Shown: positions 9,691-18,507, counted from the stretch's first letter. The stretch is DNA of 64,000 nt from SFTJ01 sp051871515 (GCA_051871515.1 JBJECY010000081.1:1-64000); one strand, 5' to 3'. A program made the numbers and translations. Notes: a model not told the origin generated them from the sequence alone.

Positions 9691-10547
9691 TGCCAATAAT
9701 TATGAAGATAAAAAATATAGCATACAGCATTATGGCGCTTGCAGCGGCAACAGTTGCCACCTCGTGCCAGACCGAAGAAATTGAACTCTTCACCACCGAC
9801 GACAGTATGGTGTACTTTCAAAAGACCACCATGGTGACCAGCTCAGGCAACGAAGGATACGGCAACAGCACCTCGTTCTCGTTTGTGGGTTACACCGAGA
9901 AGATGACCAGCGTGACCTTTGCCGGAGAGATACGCACCATGGGCAAGGTGCGCGACTATGACCGCGCCGTGAAAGTGGTGGTTGACGAGGAAAACACCAC
10001 CATGATAGCCGGTGTTGACTATGAAGTGGACCTCGACACCGTGCGCATCCCGGCCGGGAAAAACCTCACCAAGCTCAACGTGAAGTTCTTGCGCAACCTG
10101 CGTCTGCGTGACGAGGCACTCACACTGGTGCTGCGACTGGAGCCAAACGAAAACTTTAGCGTACTCACCAAATACAAGTCGAGCAACAGCTACTCGGCAT
10201 CAGCAAACGACACCATCAACGGCTCGCTCTATTCGTTTAAAATTGATGAGGTGTACTCTTGCCCGGCAAGCTGGTACACACTAAATGCCAACAACTATTT
10301 TGGCGCATGGACAGCCACCAAATTTATCTACATCAACCAGACTCTGGGCTTTGAGCTCGACGACTGGACGTGGATAAACGGTGCCGGCAGCAAAATCACC
10401 GCCGGACGTATGCCCTACTATGCCATCAAGCTGCAAAAAATACTGCAAGCCGCTGCCGACGAGGGTAACCCCGTGTATGACGAAGACGGCAAATTCATGC
10501 AGCTGGGCGATTCCTACCGCGTTGATTACTCAAATTATCATCAATAA
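9690..10547 (+). CDS. DUF4843-family lipoprotein of a SusCD locus
   Basis: This protein is 285 residues from the ATG overlapping the SusD stop (TAATG), or 281 from an ATG at 9702; both give a lipoprotein signal (VATSCQTEEIELF). The FTTDDSMVYFQKT and DYDRAVKVVVDEENTTMIAGVDYEVD segments look like a Calx-beta/DUF4843 fold. DUF4843 proteins are found almost only between SusD and PKD-like lipoproteins, as here. They are thought to be accessory surface proteins, perhaps ligand-binding. Function is unproven. Confidence 0.8.
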   Translation: MPIIMKIKNIAYSIMALAAATVATSCQTEEIELFTTDDSMVYFQKTTMVTSSGNEGYGNSTSFSFVGYTEKMTSVTFAGEIRTMGKVRDYDRAVKVVVDEENTTMIAGVDYEVDLDTVRIPAGKNLTKLNVKFLRNLRLRDEALTLVLRLEPNENFSVLTKYKSSNSYSASANDTINGSLYSFKIDEVYSCPASWYTLNANNYFGAWTATKFIYINQTLGFELDDWTWINGAGSKITAGRMPYYAIKLQKILQAAADEGNPVYDEDGKFMQLGDSYRVDYSNYHQ

Positions 10548-10575
10548 CCCACAAACATAACACTAAACTGACATT

Positions 10576-12207
10576 ATGAAGCAGTTACATCAATATATGC
10601 TTGCAGGTGCGTTGGCACTGCTCTTAACAGGCGTGGCAGCCTGCACCGACGACAAGGGCAACTATAACTACGAGCCTAAGGCTGAGCTGACCATTGACCT
10701 ACCAACGTCAATCACCGTGCTCGCCAATGCCGAGTACATCGACCTGAAGCCGGTTATCACATCGTCAACCGAGGGCGTTATCACCGACGACAACCCCAAC
10801 TTTGAATACTCGTTTAAATGCCAGGACAGCAACGGCAACTGGCAAGAGCTAAACACCGAAGGCAAGAAAGACATATACATGCTTGCCACGCTTGGCATTG
10901 GCAAACACGTGTGCTGGTATTCAGCCACCGACAAGCGCACCGGTGTGCGTTATAGCGCCGTGGTCGATGTGAAGATTGTGGTGAGCACCTCTGAGGGGTG
11001 GATGCTGCTGAGCGAAACGCCCGACCAGACAGTGCGACTTGACATGATTTCGAGCCTTACCATCGACCGCCTGATGCCGGTTTACGACATCAACCTCTAC
11101 ACCGACATCAAGCCCCTGCACAATGCGCGCTCGTTAGGCACATTCTACAACGCCCGCGGCACCATTGGCGACAAAATAGTGCTTATGAGCGAGGACAACG
11201 CCTATCTGCTCAACAACACCTATCTGACAATCAGCGGTGACGCTTATGAGCTGAAAACCTCGCACTTTGTGTCGCTTCCCGACGACCACGTCGTATCGTT
11301 CCACGTGGTGCCCTGCAACAGCTTTATCACCGCCGATGCAGTGCTTGCCGTGTCGCTCGAGGGCAACGCCTTTGTGTGGAACCCGTGGGACACCGGCGGT
11401 GGCGCATTTGAGGAACCCATCAACACCTCGGAGCGCGCCAAAGAGCCAGAATACCGCGTATCGCCATACATTGGCACCAGCGCAACACGCTCAACCGCCC
11501 TTGCCGCTTATGGCGCAGCACTGCTCTTTGACATTGACAATCACCGCTTTGTGGCTTGGGACGGCGACCGCATTGCTGCACTCAAGCAAACCCTCTACCC
11601 TCTCACCGACCCCTCGAATAAGCTCTTCAGCTTCAACACCGGAAGCATGGACCTCTTGGCTATGGTAGGAACGCAATTCTCAAACGGCGCCGTGTATTGC
11701 TTTATGCAAGACGGCAGCAAGCGCCACATCTACTCAATCAATGCTTCTGACAAAACCTTTAAGCAAGAAGGCTGCTGGAACAATGTCACTAAGCCCGACT
11801 TTGACAAAGCAACCCTGTTTGCTGCTCACTCGCAATATCAAACAGTGTATTACGCCTACCAAAACAAGGTGTATGCCTACAACCTCGGCTCGGGCGTGTG
11901 CAACTTAGCACTCACCCTGCCTGCCAACGAGGAAGTTACGCTCATTAAGTTCTGCACCTACGACAACCCCGGCGGCATTTCTACACTCACCAATAAGATG
12001 GATGAGGAAACCACCAACAAGTTCGTGGCACGCCAATACAAACTGGTGGTGGCATCTTACGACAACTCAGTAACCGACGGCAACGGCGGCATGGTGCGCT
12101 TCTACGAAACACCCTCGCCCGGCACATCGCTCACCCTCAGCACCGAAGGCGAATTTTCGGGCTTTGGACGCATCAAAGACATAGCTTATAAAGAAGTGCG
12201 TCCGTAA
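10576..12207 (+). CDS. PKD-like family surface lipoprotein
   Basis: This 543-residue lipoprotein (lipobox GVAACTDDKGNYNYEP) has an N-terminal Ig/PKD-like domain (about 35-140). The C-terminal region consists of repeating blade-like strands (for example VDVKIVVSTSEGWMLLSE and GTQFSNGAVYCFMQDGSK) suggestive of a beta-propeller. It matches the PKD-like family lipoprotein usually encoded fourth in SusC-SusD-DUF4843 loci. It is likely a surface glycan- or peptide-binding protein, but the ligand is unknown. It follows the DUF4843 gene by 28 nt. Confidence 0.8.
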   Translation: MKQLHQYMLAGALALLLTGVAACTDDKGNYNYEPKAELTIDLPTSITVLANAEYIDLKPVITSSTEGVITDDNPNFEYSFKCQDSNGNWQELNTEGKKDIYMLATLGIGKHVCWYSATDKRTGVRYSAVVDVKIVVSTSEGWMLLSETPDQTVRLDMISSLTIDRLMPVYDINLYTDIKPLHNARSLGTFYNARGTIGDKIVLMSEDNAYLLNNTYLTISGDAYELKTSHFVSLPDDHVVSFHVVPCNSFITADAVLAVSLEGNAFVWNPWDTGGGAFEEPINTSERAKEPEYRVSPYIGTSATRSTALAAYGAALLFDIDNHRFVAWDGDRIAALKQTLYPLTDPSNKLFSFNTGSMDLLAMVGTQFSNGAVYCFMQDGSKRHIYSINASDKTFKQEGCWNNVTKPDFDKATLFAAHSQYQTVYYAYQNKVYAYNLGSGVCNLALTLPANEEVTLIKFCTYDNPGGISTLTNKMDEETTNKFVARQYKLVVASYDNSVTDGNGGMVRFYETPSPGTSLTLSTEGEFSGFGRIKDIAYKEVRP

Positions 12208-12226
12208 CGCGGAAACAGACAATTAT

Positions 12227-12276
12227 GGAGGAGAGGGATTGAAAAGGAGCCGCAAGGCTTCACCCCACCCTCCTCC
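12227..12276 (+). other. Hairpin between the PKD-like lipoprotein and the next gene
   Basis: GGAGGAG (12227-12233) pairs with CTCCTCC (12270-12276), with a smaller GAGCC/GGCTT hairpin inside. There is no T-run after it, so it is more likely an mRNA-processing or stability element than a terminator. Confidence 0.4.
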
Positions 12277-12330
12277 TCAATGATTTATAATTCAAATCTT
12301 TTTATTCATTCACTTAAACAAAAAATTTTT

Positions 12331-13536
12331 ATGATTAAAAAATTACTCTCAATCGCAGCAGTGATGGCAATGCCATTATTTGCAGCAAACGCACAAGAAA
12401 GTGTGGAAAAAGTGGTCTTAGAAGAAGACTTTAGCCTTATGACAGCCGGTGAATTCGGCGCTCCTGACACAGAAACAGTTATTGTCAACGAGGACGGAAC
12501 CATCAAGACGGAATATATTCACAAAGCTGGTTGGAAAGCAACCAAAGCGTATTCTGCAGGTGGATACATTTATTGTCCTTCTGGAAGTGACGGTCGTCTG
12601 TATACCCCAACACTCGATTTGAGTGCAAGCGTAGATGGAAAATGCAAAATTGTTTATGAAGCATACGCAGGGGGTGGAGCTTATTACTCTGTTGTAAATG
12701 AATCAGGTTCGGTGCTTGCAACCGGTTCTGATAGTTCATCTGATTGGGTAACAATTACTCGTGAAGTATCTATCCCAGAAAGTGGAGTTGCCTCTTATGG
12801 TTTGGCAACATCTATGCGTGCAGCTTATTATCGTAATATTAAGGTTATTATCAACGTTGACCCTAATGCAGGCGGTAGCGGCGAAGCTACAGATTTCACC
12901 GGCACATATTCTTTCACGAGCACAAAGGAAATCACTTCTACATTAGAAGGCGATGTATGGCCAACATATCTGCAAGCTGAATTCAACTTTACCATCACAA
13001 AAAATGAAGGTAACGATGCAGATGTTTATCCTTATTTAATAAACGAATTCCCGTCTATCATTACTGGAGTCGGCAAGGCTACAACAAATTCTCTAAAGGC
13101 AAAACCAACTGCCGATGGCACATCGCTTGAAATGGGCATTGGTCATGCAAACAAAATTTATGGCACACAGGATCATGAAGATTTAGCAGGACCAAACGGC
13201 ATAGACGATACTGCTGAAACTCTTACTATTTCGCCGATAGCTGATAGCGATAATTACACTATCATCGACGGCTTCCAAGTTATTAAGCACCAAGATGCTT
13301 TCCTTACTGTCATCCCTGAATCAAAGCGCAATCTTTGCAAATATACTGATATCGTAATCACTCGCATTGGCGACGTTGACGGCATCAACAGCATTGTGGC
13401 TGATGAAAAGGCCGAAGTGATTGCTCCTGAAGGTGTTTACACCATCAATGGTGCCAAGATTCGCAACACCAACGATGCTTCTGACCTGCAACCGGGCTTC
13501 TACATCATCGGTGGCAAGAAGGTGGTTATTCGCTGA
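12331..13536 (+). CDS. Secreted surface protein with Bacteroidales C-terminal module, function unknown
   Basis: The 401-residue protein starts at ATG 12331, where a clear signal peptide begins (MIKKLLSIAAVMAMPLFAANAQ); an upstream in-frame start at 12280 gives no sensible N-terminus. The middle looks beta-rich (jelly-roll-like), with no catalytic motif I recognise. The end (GVYTINGAKIRNTNDASD then FYIIGGKKVVIR) matches the short C-terminal module common on secreted proteins of this group, possibly a type IX-related sorting or anchoring tail. The first kilobase uses A/T-ending codons unlike its neighbours, whereas the last 170 bp match them. It is fifth in the SusCD locus and is followed by a strong terminator. 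Confidence 0.75.
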   Translation: MIKKLLSIAAVMAMPLFAANAQESVEKVVLEEDFSLMTAGEFGAPDTETVIVNEDGTIKTEYIHKAGWKATKAYSAGGYIYCPSGSDGRLYTPTLDLSASVDGKCKIVYEAYAGGGAYYSVVNESGSVLATGSDSSSDWVTITREVSIPESGVASYGLATSMRAAYYRNIKVIINVDPNAGGSGEATDFTGTYSFTSTKEITSTLEGDVWPTYLQAEFNFTITKNEGNDADVYPYLINEFPSIITGVGKATTNSLKAKPTADGTSLEMGIGHANKIYGTQDHEDLAGPNGIDDTAETLTISPIADSDNYTIIDGFQVIKHQDAFLTVIPESKRNLCKYTDIVITRIGDVDGINSIVADEKAEVIAPEGVYTINGAKIRNTNDASDLQPGFYIIGGKKVVIR

Positions 13537-13557
13537 TATATTTTATAACCCATATAT

Positions 13558-13610
13558 AAGTCCATCCTGTGAGTGAACAGCCAAAGTCTCCCCCGCGGGA
13601 TGGACTTTTT
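13558..13610 (+). terminator. Intrinsic terminator after the surface-protein gene
   Basis: A perfect 10-bp stem, AAGTCCATCC (13558-13567) with GGATGGACTT (13598-13607), is followed by Ts. It separates the SusCD genes from the TlpA-like gene; read-through may still feed the latter. Confidence 0.75.
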
Positions 13611-13633
13611 CTCTCAAAAAAAACAATATCTTG

Positions 13634-14710
13634 ATGAAACAATTATTATTGCTCACAAGCCTTGTGGCAAGCCTCACATTGAGCGCCACCAACCGGCACT
13701 ATAAACTCACCACCACCTACCCCGATAGCTCGCACAATGGCAAAGAAGTGGTGCTCATCAACTTCGACACCGAGGAGCCAATGGGCAAAACCGTGGTGAC
13801 AGACTGCAAAGCCGTGATTGAAGGCGAAATTGAAGGCTCGTGCGTTGCCAACCTGTCAACGGCAGGCGCCGGCAGCTATGTGGTGATTGAGGGCGGCGAA
13901 ATCACGCTGCACTATCAGGAAAGCGCACCGCGCACTGGCACCGCCACCGGCACGCCCCTGAACGAAGCGTTCAACGCTTTCTTTGCCAACAACAACCGCC
14001 ATAACAACGCCGCTATGGACATTGCCATAAGCCTTCGCAATGGCGAGATAAGCCGCGACGAGGCACAACGCCGCCGCGACTCCATTGGCGTGAAGATGAA
14101 TCAAGGCATCGTGGAGCTTTATAAAACCAACATCAACAACGGTGTGGGCCGATGGGCTTTCACCAATTACATCATGCGCTATCGCGCCGACTTCAACGCC
14201 TTGAAAGAAGCTCTTGCACAGGTGCCCGAGGATTATGCCAATCTGCCCAAGGTGAAACAAGTATATGCACAAGCCGAGGCCAAGGCAAAAACCGACGTCG
14301 GAGCCAAATTCATTGATTTCACGGTTCAAGAAACCGAAACCAAATCAACCAAACTGAGCGACTATGTGGGTCGCGGTAAGGTGGTGATTGTTGACTTCTG
14401 GGCAAGCTGGTGCGGCCCCTGCCGCCGCGAGATGCCGGGACTCAAAGAAATCTACGCCAAATATCGCGACAAGGGGTTGGAGATTGTTGGCGTGGCTGTG
14501 TGGGACAAGCCCGAGGCCACGTTGCGTGCCATTGAGCAGCAGGACCTGCCCTGGAAGCACATCATCAACGCCCAGAAAGTGCCAAGCACAGCCTATGGCT
14601 TCAACGAGATTCCTCACATCATCGTCTTTGATGCTGATGGCACCATCCTTGCAAAAGGTCTGCAAGGCGAGGAGCTGAAAGCCAAAATCGACGAGATAAT
14701 GAACCGCTGA
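13634..14710 (+). CDS. TlpA-like thioredoxin-fold lipoprotein/secreted oxidoreductase
   Basis: This 358-residue protein starts at ATG 13634 (an upstream in-frame TTG is rejected) and carries a signal peptide of about 18 residues. An N-terminal DUF4369-like beta domain (about 20-120) and a helical linker precede a C-terminal thioredoxin domain. The redox motif WASWCGPCRREMP has Cys260 and Cys263, with a cis-Pro region FNEIPHIIVFD. It likely acts in periplasmic thiol-disulphide exchange. TlpA-like genes often end SusCD/DUF4843/PKD-like loci. It lies behind a terminator, so it may be separately expressed. Confidence 0.88.
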   Translation: MKQLLLLTSLVASLTLSATNRHYKLTTTYPDSSHNGKEVVLINFDTEEPMGKTVVTDCKAVIEGEIEGSCVANLSTAGAGSYVVIEGGEITLHYQESAPRTGTATGTPLNEAFNAFFANNNRHNNAAMDIAISLRNGEISRDEAQRRRDSIGVKMNQGIVELYKTNINNGVGRWAFTNYIMRYRADFNALKEALAQVPEDYANLPKVKQVYAQAEAKAKTDVGAKFIDFTVQETETKSTKLSDYVGRGKVVIVDFWASWCGPCRREMPGLKEIYAKYRDKGLEIVGVAVWDKPEATLRAIEQQDLPWKHIINAQKVPSTAYGFNEIPHIIVFDADGTILAKGLQGEELKAKIDEIMNR

Positions 14711-14768
14711 AAACGCGATGCTCAATAAAACAAAGAATACACCAATTATTTTATCATCAATAAATAAA

Positions 14769-14821
14769 AATGTGCAACGCCACTCGCTCAATCTGAGAGC
14801 AGAATAATGGCGTTGCACATT
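14769..14821. terminator. Bidirectional terminator between the TlpA-like gene and recA
   Basis: A 14-bp perfect inverted repeat (14769-14782 with 14808-14821, core TGTGCAACGCCA) is A-rich on its left and T-rich on its right. It can end transcripts from both the plus-strand TlpA-like gene and the minus-strand recA gene. Confidence 0.85.
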
Positions 14822-14878
14822 GCTTTTATATTCAGTCACACACGCGTCCACCAGGAGAGGGTGGGGCGGGGGAAACTC

Positions 14879-15961
14879 TTATTCTTCCTCGGTTTTGCCT
14901 TGCATGGCAGCAAAAATCTTGGTTTCGAGTTCGTCGGCAAGTTCAGGATTGTCGGCAATGATAGCCTTCACGGCATCGCGGCCTTGACCCAACTTGCTTT
15001 CGCCGTAAGAGAACCAGCTGCCGCTCTTCTTGATGATGCCATATTGCACACCCAAGTCAACAATCTCGCCTGTGTGAGAGATGCCTTCACCAAACATAAT
15101 CTCAAACTCTGCCTTGCGGAATGGCGGTGCCACCTTGTTCTTCACCACCTTCACGCGAGTGGAGTTACCAATCACATCCTCGCCGTTTTTAAGCTGACCA
15201 ATGCGGCGAATGTCAAGACGCACTGAGCTATAGAACTTCAAAGCATTACCGCCGGTAGTAGTCTCGGGGTTGCCAAAGAGCACGCCAATCTTGTCGCGCA
15301 ACTGGTTGATGAAGATGCAGCAGGTGTTGGTCTTAGAGATTGTGGCTGTGATTTTGCGCAGCGCTTGGCTCATGAGCCTTGCCTGAAGTCCCATCTTGCT
15401 GTCGCCCATCTCGCCCTCAATCTCAGCCTTAGGAGTGAGCGCAGCCACCGAGTCGATGACAATGATGTCGATTGCCGAGCTGCGAATGAGCTGGTCGGCT
15501 ATCTCCAACGCCTGTTCGCCACAGTCGGGCTGTGCAATGAGCAGGCTGTTCACGTCAACGCCCAGTCGCTCGGCATAGAAGCGGTCAAACGCGTGTTCGG
15601 CATCGATGATAGCAGCAATGCCGCCCTGTTTTTGAGCCTCGGCAATAGCGTGTATTGCCAAAGTGGTTTTACCTGATGATTCGGGGCCATAAATCTCAAT
15701 TATGCGTCCGCGCGGATAACCGCCCACGCCAAGAGCATTGTTAAGCGCAATTGAGCCGGTTGGAATCACGTCAACTTCTTCCACCTTATCGTCGCCAAGC
15801 TTCATGATTGAGCCGCGTCCATAGTTCTTGTCAATCTTGTCCATTGCCACTTGCAATGCCTTCAGCTTGTCGGCCGACACCGGCACGCGCTTGGGCTGCT
15901 TTGGCATCACGTTCTGGGTGTCGAGTTCACCATCAAATTCAAGTTCTTTTGACATATCCAT
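14879..15961 (-). CDS. recA: Recombinase RecA
   Basis: The 360-residue protein carries all RecA hallmarks: Walker A GPESSGKT (92-99), DAEHAFD, the Walker B strand IIVIDSVAALTP, loop L2 region INQLRDKIGVLFGNPETTTGG and a C-terminal domain ending in an acidic tail. It forms filaments on single-stranded DNA, drives strand exchange, and stimulates LexA-type cleavage where LexA exists. The N-terminus is slightly longer than the usual 345-residue form; ATG 15955 is an alternative start. It is a single gene with a well-formed promoter at 16092-16123 and a leader of about 124 nt. I saw no obvious SOS box in the leader. Confidence 0.98.
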   Translation of the reverse strand: MDMSKELEFDGELDTQNVMPKQPKRVPVSADKLKALQVAMDKIDKNYGRGSIMKLGDDKVEEVDVIPTGSIALNNALGVGGYPRGRIIEIYGPESSGKTTLAIHAIAEAQKQGGIAAIIDAEHAFDRFYAERLGVDVNSLLIAQPDCGEQALEIADQLIRSSAIDIIVIDSVAALTPKAEIEGEMGDSKMGLQARLMSQALRKITATISKTNTCCIFINQLRDKIGVLFGNPETTTGGNALKFYSSVRLDIRRIGQLKNGEDVIGNSTRVKVVKNKVAPPFRKAEFEIMFGEGISHTGEIVDLGVQYGIIKKSGSWFSYGESKLGQGRDAVKAIIADNPELADELETKIFAAMQGKTEEE

Positions 15962-16091
15962 TTATGTTTTTTCGTTAATATATTCTTTTTTTGATGCGTT
16001 GCGCCAATCTTCACTTCCCATCACGCCCTGCAAGAGGGCGCAGATGTGTGTGCTAAGCACTGATGTTGAAAAGACTAACGCTTTTGTTGTA

Positions 16092-16123
16092 CAAATATAA
16101 TAATTATCTTTGGACATTGCAAA
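16092..16123 (-). promoter_or_regulatory. recA promoter
   Basis: Minus strand TTTG (16120-16123), 20 nt, then TATATTTG (16092-16099). The predicted start of transcription is near 16085. The 15962-16356 intergenic stretch holds this promoter, a plus-strand TTTG-N18-TATCTTTG (16083-16112) with no close gene, and the DUF2147 promoter; no gene is visible. Confidence 0.7.
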
Positions 16124-16278
16124 GCTATAAACACATTGCGCAACTTATTTGCCCAAAATAGCAAAATAATGTTAATTACATTGCTTTTTCTTCAGTGAAA
16201 CCACCAGTTCGACGGATAACATTGGCACAAATTACTTATTTGTTGGTCAGTTTTTCTTATTTATTGACAATAAAGTAT

Positions 16279-16286
16279 TACCTTTG
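16279..16286 (+). promoter_or_regulatory. -7 box of the DUF2147 gene
   Basis: TACCTTTG fits TAnnTTTG, about 70 nt upstream of ATG 16357. A -33 TTTG at proper distance is not obvious. Confidence 0.5.
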
Positions 16287-16356
16287 TGCCCCCGAAAGAA
16301 AAAACCGGGAATAATATTAATCATCAAAAAAAACGAAAGAATTTATTTGCAAAGCT

Positions 16357-16812
16357 ATGAAGAAGTATTTAATTGCGCTGCTTTGTGCAGTGATGGCAGT
16401 GTTGCCCTCAGTGGCACAGCAAATCAACGACGTTGCCGACAACATTATTGGCGAATATCTCACTGACCGCGGCGGCAGCAAGAGCAAGGTGCGCGTGAGC
16501 AAAAACGCCGACGGCACCTATCGCGCACAGGTTTATTGGGTGGAGCATCCACTCGACGAACAAGGCAACAAGCGCAAAGACGTGAAGAACCCCGACAAAA
16601 GCCTGCGCAACGTTGACATTGACAAAGTGGTGCTGGTTGACGGTCTGAAATATAAAGCAAAAGACAAGAAATGGGGTGGCACAAAGATTTACGACCCCAC
16701 CAAAGGCATCCGCGTGAACGCCAGCGCCGAGTTTGTGAGCCCCACCAAGCTGAAGTTGCGCGGCACCATCATGGGCATTGGCGCCACTCTCTATTGGACA
16801 AAAATAAAATAA
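16357..16812 (+). CDS. DUF2147-family secreted protein
   Basis: This small secreted protein of 151 residues has a cleavable signal (MKKYLIALLCAVMAVLPSVAQ). The mature part shows the DUF2147 pattern: an N-terminal IIGEYLTDRG, a central GTYRAQVYWVE strand, KDKKWGGTKIYDPTKG and a final LKLRGTIMGIGATLYW. These are lipocalin-like small beta-barrel proteins of the periplasm. No enzymatic residue is known for the family and the role is unclear. It is transcribed alone. Confidence 0.88.
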   Translation: MKKYLIALLCAVMAVLPSVAQQINDVADNIIGEYLTDRGGSKSKVRVSKNADGTYRAQVYWVEHPLDEQGNKRKDVKNPDKSLRNVDIDKVVLVDGLKYKAKDKKWGGTKIYDPTKGIRVNASAEFVSPTKLKLRGTIMGIGATLYWTKIK

Positions 16813-16867
16813 TGCCATACGCGCTAAACAAGCGAAAAGACACAACAAGGGCAGCCCAAAAGCTTAA

Positions 16868-16906
16868 ATAATGTTAAGCAGAAGCAAAAATTTTGCTCAG
16901 CATTAT
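16868..16906 (+). terminator. Possible terminator hairpin after the DUF2147 gene
   Basis: ATAATG (16868-16873) pairs with CATTAT (16901-16906), with an inner AGCAA/TTGCT stem and Ts following (GTTTTAT). The stem has an internal loop, so the call is weak. Confidence 0.35.
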
Positions 16907-16926
16907 GTTTTATAACATAAAGTTAT

Positions 16927-16934
16927 TACCTTTG
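16927..16934 (+). promoter_or_regulatory. -7 box of the putative small RNA
   Basis: TACCTTTG lies just upstream of a terminator-bounded, ORF-free segment. The palindrome TTATGT/ACATAA (16904-16921) covers the -33 zone, so a -33 element is not clear and a regulator could bind there. Confidence 0.55.
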
Positions 16935-16940
16935 CACTGT

Positions 16941-17005
16941 GTTTTTCATGGTATTAGATTTAAGGTTAATAAAGGTTGATTGTCGGGAGACAATCAATTT
17001 TTTTT
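16941..17005 (+). ncRNA. Putative small non-coding RNA of about 65 nt with intrinsic terminator
   Basis: From the -7 box at 16927 the transcript would start near 16941. It ends in a strong intrinsic terminator: a 9-bp stem TTGATTGTC/GACAATCAA closed by a GGGA (GNRA) tetraloop (16976-16997) and followed by eight Ts. The single-stranded 5' half contains TCATGGTATTAGATTTAAGG, which I believe from memory recurs in Bacteroidales intergenic regions; this is not verified. There is no ORF of useful length. The next gene begins more than 300 bp downstream, so a leader or riboswitch role is unlikely. The remaining 17006-17260 holds nothing I can identify. Confidence 0.6.
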
Positions 17006-17273
17006 GTGCCTATTTGAAATGCGTTTTTCACCTCTAAAAAACACCCTTCCCCCCCACAGCAATAAGCAGCATTAAAAGCTATCATCGCATCTCAGCAGGT
17101 GCTGCCGCGCTTGCGCTGATAATGTCATTTAATATCTTCTGAACAATGGGGCAGGGCAGCGCTTAAAGCAAACGTGACAATGGCAATTTTAATGAGCACG
17201 CCGCCGCGAGATGAAACATGCCGCCGGCAAGAAAAAGTTGGCAAAAGTGATGTGATGTGTGGCAAGGTATTGC

Positions 17274-17281
17274 TATCTTTG
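17274..17281 (+). promoter_or_regulatory. -7 box of the metallophosphoesterase gene
   Basis: TATCTTTG lies 47 nt upstream of ATG 17329. This helps choose the start, since the longer frame beginning at 17257 would start upstream of the promoter. Confidence 0.55.
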
Positions 17282-17328
17282 CATCAAACAGAAGCCATTT
17301 CATAAAACCATTATTTTCGATTAAGACA

Positions 17329-18351
17329 ATGACTAAGACAATGAGAACACTCGTTCTGGGCGCAGCTATGGCTATTGCCACAGCCATTACGCCTGCCGCA
17401 GCTCAACAGCTAAAGTTTGGAACCGACGGCCAGTTTAAGATTGTGCAGTTGACCGACGTGCATTGGAACCCAAGCAAACAAAGCTCAGAGCTTGCCGAAG
17501 AAAACATCATCAACGCACTCGATGCCGAACGCCCCGACCTGGTGGTGATAACCGGCGACGTGATATTTGGCACACCGGCAAAGACGTGCATCGACCGCAC
17601 TCTCAAGCCAATCATCGACCGCAAAATACCCTTTGCCGTGACCTTTGGCAACCACGATGCCGAGTGTGATTGGAGCGCAAAACAAATCTATGACTATCTG
17701 TGCACCCAGCCGGGCAATCTCACAGCAAGCACCGCCGGACTGTCGGGCATCACCAATTACACCCTTGCCATCAACTCGGGAAAAGACGCGGGCAGCGTTG
17801 CCGCCGTGCTCTATGTGCTCGACTCGCATCAATACTCGCAACAACCCGACCTCACCAACGGCTACGACTGGATAAAATTTGACCAGATTGACTGGTATCG
17901 CAGCCAAAGCGAAAAATTCAAGGCAGCCAACGGCGGCAAGCCGATGCCTGCGCTGGCGTTTATGCACATCCCGGTGCCTGAATACACCGAGGCGGCTCGC
18001 GACCCCGGCACGCTGCTCATTGGCACACGCAAAGAAGAACCGTGCTGCCCAAAAATCAACACCGGACTTTACTCAGCCATGTTGCTGCAAAGAGACGTTA
18101 TGGGAATGTTTGTGGGCCACGACCATGTAAACGACTATATCTGCGATTGGAAGGGCATAGCGCTCGCCTATGGGCGTTATTCGGGCGGTCACACCGTTTA
18201 CCACGACATACAGGGCGACAACGGGGCTCGCGTGATAGTGCTCACCGAGGGCTCTCGCTCGTTCCGCACATGGATACGCCTGCGCATTGGCAACAAGGTG
18301 ATTAACGAGGTCTCTTACCCCGACGATTTCCTGCGCCCCAAAGAAGATTAA
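17329..18351 (+). CDS. Secreted calcineurin-like metallophosphoesterase
   Basis: The 340-residue protein starts at ATG 17329 with a signal peptide ending ITPAAAQQ. The dinuclear-metal phosphoesterase motifs appear in order: QLTDVHW (D-x-H), VVITGDVIF (GD), FAVTFGNHDAEC (GNHD), LAFMHIPVPEY (metal His) and FVGHDHVNDY (G-H-x-H region). It resembles secreted purple-acid-phosphatase-like enzymes that hydrolyse phosphomonoesters or phosphodiesters in the periplasm or outside the cell. Specificity cannot be read from sequence. It is monocistronic. Confidence 0.9.
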   Translation: MTKTMRTLVLGAAMAIATAITPAAAQQLKFGTDGQFKIVQLTDVHWNPSKQSSELAEENIINALDAERPDLVVITGDVIFGTPAKTCIDRTLKPIIDRKIPFAVTFGNHDAECDWSAKQIYDYLCTQPGNLTASTAGLSGITNYTLAINSGKDAGSVAAVLYVLDSHQYSQQPDLTNGYDWIKFDQIDWYRSQSEKFKAANGGKPMPALAFMHIPVPEYTEAARDPGTLLIGTRKEEPCCPKINTGLYSAMLLQRDVMGMFVGHDHVNDYICDWKGIALAYGRYSGGHTVYHDIQGDNGARVIVLTEGSRSFRTWIRLRIGNKVINEVSYPDDFLRPKED

Positions 18352-18507
18352 ACGCCTTTGGGTTAAACACCCATATTTTTAGGACTTATTTGCCCCCGCA
18401 ATCACCCAAAGCAACAACGGCAGGCTACTGCAACATTAAGCCAAGGCAATCAAGAAAACCAACGCCATGCGATGGCGACGGGTGGAGTGGGGCAGATGCT
18501 GCCACGC

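Noticed and set aside
12503..12754. Minus-strand frame within the mosaic surface-protein gene
   Set aside because: No signal, no motif; the plus frame has a signal peptide and a recognisable C-terminal module.
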